Shown here in pieces: positions 61,761-64,000 of a stretch of 64,000 nucleotides of DNA. The DNA is from Sulfitobacter albidus. GTDB taxonomy: Bacteria; Pseudomonadota; Alphaproteobacteria; Rhodobacterales; Rhodobacteraceae. A program made the translations under genes and the position numbers. Location: the NCBI RefSeq assembly GCF_018200035.1, contig NZ_CP073581.1:492501-556500 (forward strand), read 5' to 3'. The stretch's first letter is position 1. Every line of letters begins with the position of its first letter. The notes beneath the pieces are model-generated. The model had not been told where the DNA came from, did not search any database, and saw only the letters and a list, made by a program, of their open reading frames with translations.

Positions 61761-64000
61761 AGATCAAGTTTAAGTCGCAGCTCTATCAGACGCAGGCCGT
61801 GGATGCGGTTGTTGACTGCTTTGCAGGCCAACCTCTTCAGGATCCGTTGAAATACACAGTCGATCCGGGGGCTGCGGTTCAATCCCAAATGGAGGTCGAA
61901 GGCTTTGGGAACGGGGCTATCAAGCTGACTGAAGACGGATTGTTGGATAACATCACCAAGGTTCAACGTCTTGCGATGCTGCCGCTATCGGACAGCCTGA
62001 CTTATTTCGCCGATGAAAAAGGCAAAAAGAAACCTGCCAGCTACAAACCCGGTGCGAGGGTCAATCTGGATGTTGAGATGGAGACCGGCACGGGTAAAAC
62101 TTATGTCTACATCAAGACCATGTTCGAGTTGCACAAGCGTTACGGCTGGACGAAATTCATCATCATGGTGCCCAGCGTGGCTATCCGTGAAGGTGTGGCA
62201 AAGTCGATCGACATGACCGCCGAGCACTTTCAGCAGGAATACGGGAAGAAGGTGCGGGCGTTTGTCTATAACTCGAAGCGATTGCACGAGTTGGAGAGCT
62301 TTTCGTCGGATTCCGGCATCAACGTGATGGTGATTAACGTGCAGGCGTTTAACGCCTCTGGCGCCGACAATAGGCGGATCTATGACGAGCTGGACGATTT
62401 TCAGTCGCGCAAGCCCATCGATGTGATTGCGAAGAACCGTCCAATTCTGATTTTGGATGAACCACAAAAGATGGAAGGCCCGGCTACTCAGAAGGCACTG
62501 CCGAAATTCAACCCGCTGTTCATTCTCCGTTATTCTGCGACCCACCGCACGGTCCACAACAAAGTGCATCGTTTGGACGCTGTTGATGCGTTCAACCAAA
62601 AGCTGGTCAAGAAGATCAAAGTTCATGGGGTAGAGACCAAGGGCCTGAGTGGGACCAACCCCTACCTGTTCCTGCACCGTGTCGAGACGACCAGCAGCGA
62701 TCCGGTGGCGTTTGTCGATGTGGAAACCAAGACCCAGACAGGGATCAAACGGGTCGCACGAAAGCTTGAAAAGGGCCGCAACCTGTTCGACTTGTCCAAA
62801 GGGCTTGAGGCTTACCGCGGGTTCGTTGTCAGTAATATCGACGCACGGGACGATACGGTTCATTTCACCAATGGCGATGTGTTGCGGGCGGGTGAGGCCT
62901 CTGGGGACGTTACAGAACGCGATATCCGTCGGATCCAGATACGCGAAACGATCACGGCACATTTGGAGCGCGAACAGATCCTGTTTGCGCGCGGGGTTAA
63001 GGTCCTGTCGCTCTTCTTTATCGATGAGGTCGTGAAGTATCGCGATTACACTCAGGATGATGAAAAGGGTGAATATGCCCGTGTGTTCGAAGAGGAATAC
63101 GTGCAGGCGGTAGCGGATTTGCTCAGCGAGTTGCCGTTGGAAAATGTCGAATATCGGACCCATTTGGAAGGTATCGATGTTGCCAAGACCCACCGCGGAT
63201 ATTTCTCGGTCGATAAGAAAGGCCGGATGACCGACCCGAAAGCCGCCGCACGTGGCGAGCTGGCTGGTCAATCCACCGAACCCAGTGACTATGACCTGAT
63301 CCTTAAGGACAAAGAGCGGCTGCTGTCTTTTGCGGAACCCACACGGTTCATTTTTTCCCATTCGGCCCTGCGTGAAGGCTGGGACAATCCGAACGTCTTT
63401 GTCATGTGCATGCTCAAGCACAACGAGAGCCAGAATGTAATTTCGCGCCGGCAAGAGGTTGGTCGTGGCCTGCGAATTTCGGTCAACAGCAACGGCGAGC
63501 GGATGGATCACCCCGCTACGGTCCATGATATCAACGTGCTGACAGTGGTGGCATCCGAGAGCTACAAGGGCTTCGTCACAGGATTGCAAAAAGAAATTGC
63601 CGAAAATCTCTCCGCGCGACCCCAGCTTGCGGATGCGGATTATTTTGAAGGTAAGACGCTTAAGACCGGTGATCTGGAGCTCATGTTGGACAAGCCGCTG
63701 GCCAGGAAGCTGGAACGGTTCCTGATCAAGAACGACTATGTTGATGACGACGGCTATATTACCGAAAGTTATCATGAGGCTCGCAAGTCAGGAGAGCTTG
63801 TTGATCTGCCGGAGGGTTTTGAAGCCCATCGTGACGCAGCTTTCGCGTTGATTGACGCGGTGTTCAACAGTGCCGCCCTCAACGACATGCTGAGCGATGG
63901 TCGAACGCCTAAGAAGAACAAACTGAACAGCAACTTTGACCGTAAGGAATTTCAGGAGCTGTGGCGTCGGATCAATCGCAAGGCGGTCTATCAAGTCGAA
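61757..64000 (+). CDS. Type III restriction-type helicase/nuclease subunit (Res-like; 3' end off window)
   Basis: 748 codons are present and the frame is open at the right edge. N-terminal SF2 helicase: [17 protein letters not shown], Walker [23 protein letters not shown] (about residue 110-120), motif II ILDEPQK (about 231-237), motif [11 protein letters not shown], and later [21 protein letters not shown] and [13 protein letters not shown] (motifs V/VI). This is the Res pattern of type III systems. The PD-(D/E)xK nuclease domain should lie beyond 64000. The ATG at 61757 is inside the stop of the 22-codon mini-ORF. Confidence 0.9.
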   Translation, partial: MKIKFKSQLYQTQAVDAVVDCFAGQPLQDPLKYTVDPGAAVQSQMEVEGFGNGAIKLTEDGLLDNITKVQRLAMLPLSDSLTYFADEKGKKKPASYKPGARVNLDVEMETGTGKTYVYIKTMFELHKRYGWTKFIIMVPSVAIREGVAKSIDMTAEHFQQEYGKKVRAFVYNSKRLHELESFSSDSGINVMVINVQAFNASGADNRRIYDELDDFQSRKPIDVIAKNRPILILDEPQKMEGPATQKALPKFNPLFILRYSATHRTVHNKVHRLDAVDAFNQKLVKKIKVHGVETKGLSGTNPYLFLHRVETTSSDPVAFVDVETKTQTGIKRVARKLEKGRNLFDLSKGLEAYRGFVVSNIDARDDTVHFTNGDVLRAGEASGDVTERDIRRIQIRETITAHLEREQILFARGVKVLSLFFIDEVVKYRDYTQDDEKGEYARVFEEEYVQAVADLLSELPLENVEYRTHLEGIDVAKTHRGYFSVDKKGRMTDPKAAARGELAGQSTEPSDYDLILKDKERLLSFAEPTRFIFSHSALREGWDNPNVFVMCMLKHNESQNVISRRQEVGRGLRISVNSNGERMDHPATVHDINVLTVVASESYKGFVTGLQKEIAENLSARPQLADADYFEGKTLKTGDLELMLDKPLARKLERFLIKNDYVDDDGYITESYHEARKSGELVDLPEGFEAHRDAAFALIDAVFNSAALNDMLSDGRTPKKNKLNSNFDRKEFQELWRRINRKAVYQVE

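Noticed and set aside
61985..63775. Long minus-strand open frame (about 596 codons) opposite the Res gene
   Set aside because: It is antisense to a clearly conserved helicase and its translation has no coherent motif.
1..64000. CRISPR array, rRNA operon or insertion sequence
   Set aside because: No regularly spaced repeats, rRNA sequence or transposase-like frame was seen on either strand.

Overview
The window comes from a GC-rich alphaproteobacterium, most likely a marine Rhodobacterales (Roseobacter-group) organism. The clues are a gcrA cell-cycle regulator, an alphaproteobacterial-type SOS box (GTTC-N7-GTTC), a compact infA-maf-RNase E/G-yacG-tRNA-Phe block and opgCGH glucan genes. No species can be assigned from the sequence alone.

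Positions 1-44453 look like ordinary chromosome. From the left: the end-truncated tsaB, an Nfu Fe-S carrier, UspA and ilvE; small envelope and unknown proteins including an SOS-controlled gene at 5235-5579; rimO, rhodanese and YHS genes; a kpsT-kpsE capsule-export pair facing an opgC-opgG-opgH operon; a CaiB-type CoA-transferase beside a ThDP enzyme; gcrA; argD-argF-panE; gnd; a surface-lipoprotein export pair (a Slam-like barrel plus a TbpB-like lipoprotein) lying downstream of a two-component system; hrpB, meaB, rpmB, a PCuAC copper chaperone, a sirtuin, and a LysR regulator divergent from a nitrilase-family amidase.

From the 3' end of tRNA-Phe (44453) to the right edge the composition drops in GC and the gene content becomes accessory: an AlpA-like regulator, a soluble FtsH-like AAA+/M41 metalloprotease, a zinc-ribbon/GIY-YIG-like protein, an RHH regulator, a solo LuxR protein, and a mobilisation module (mobC, MobA/VirD2-type relaxase with a same-strand overprinted coiled-coil frame). 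This looks like an integrative mobilisable element inserted at tRNA-Phe. No integrase or second att copy is visible, so the element probably continues past 64000.

The main cargo is a tightly overlapping operon from 53980 to beyond 64000: a SNF2-type helicase, a DUF4391 protein, a beta-class adenine methyltransferase (Mod), an AlbA_2/Schlafen-type ATP-binding protein, a 22-codon mini-ORF with ATGA overlaps at both ends, and a type III restriction-type helicase/nuclease subunit. It is best read as an expanded type III-like restriction/defence system. The middle of the methyltransferase is more AT-rich than its ends, suggesting an exchanged target-recognition domain.

Four chromosomal genes (8493-8962, 21311-22932, 28727-30141, 39035-39510) are each broken by what looks like one missing base in a G/C homopolymer. 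Base-calling error is the most likely common cause, so these should be treated as probably intact genes until checked.
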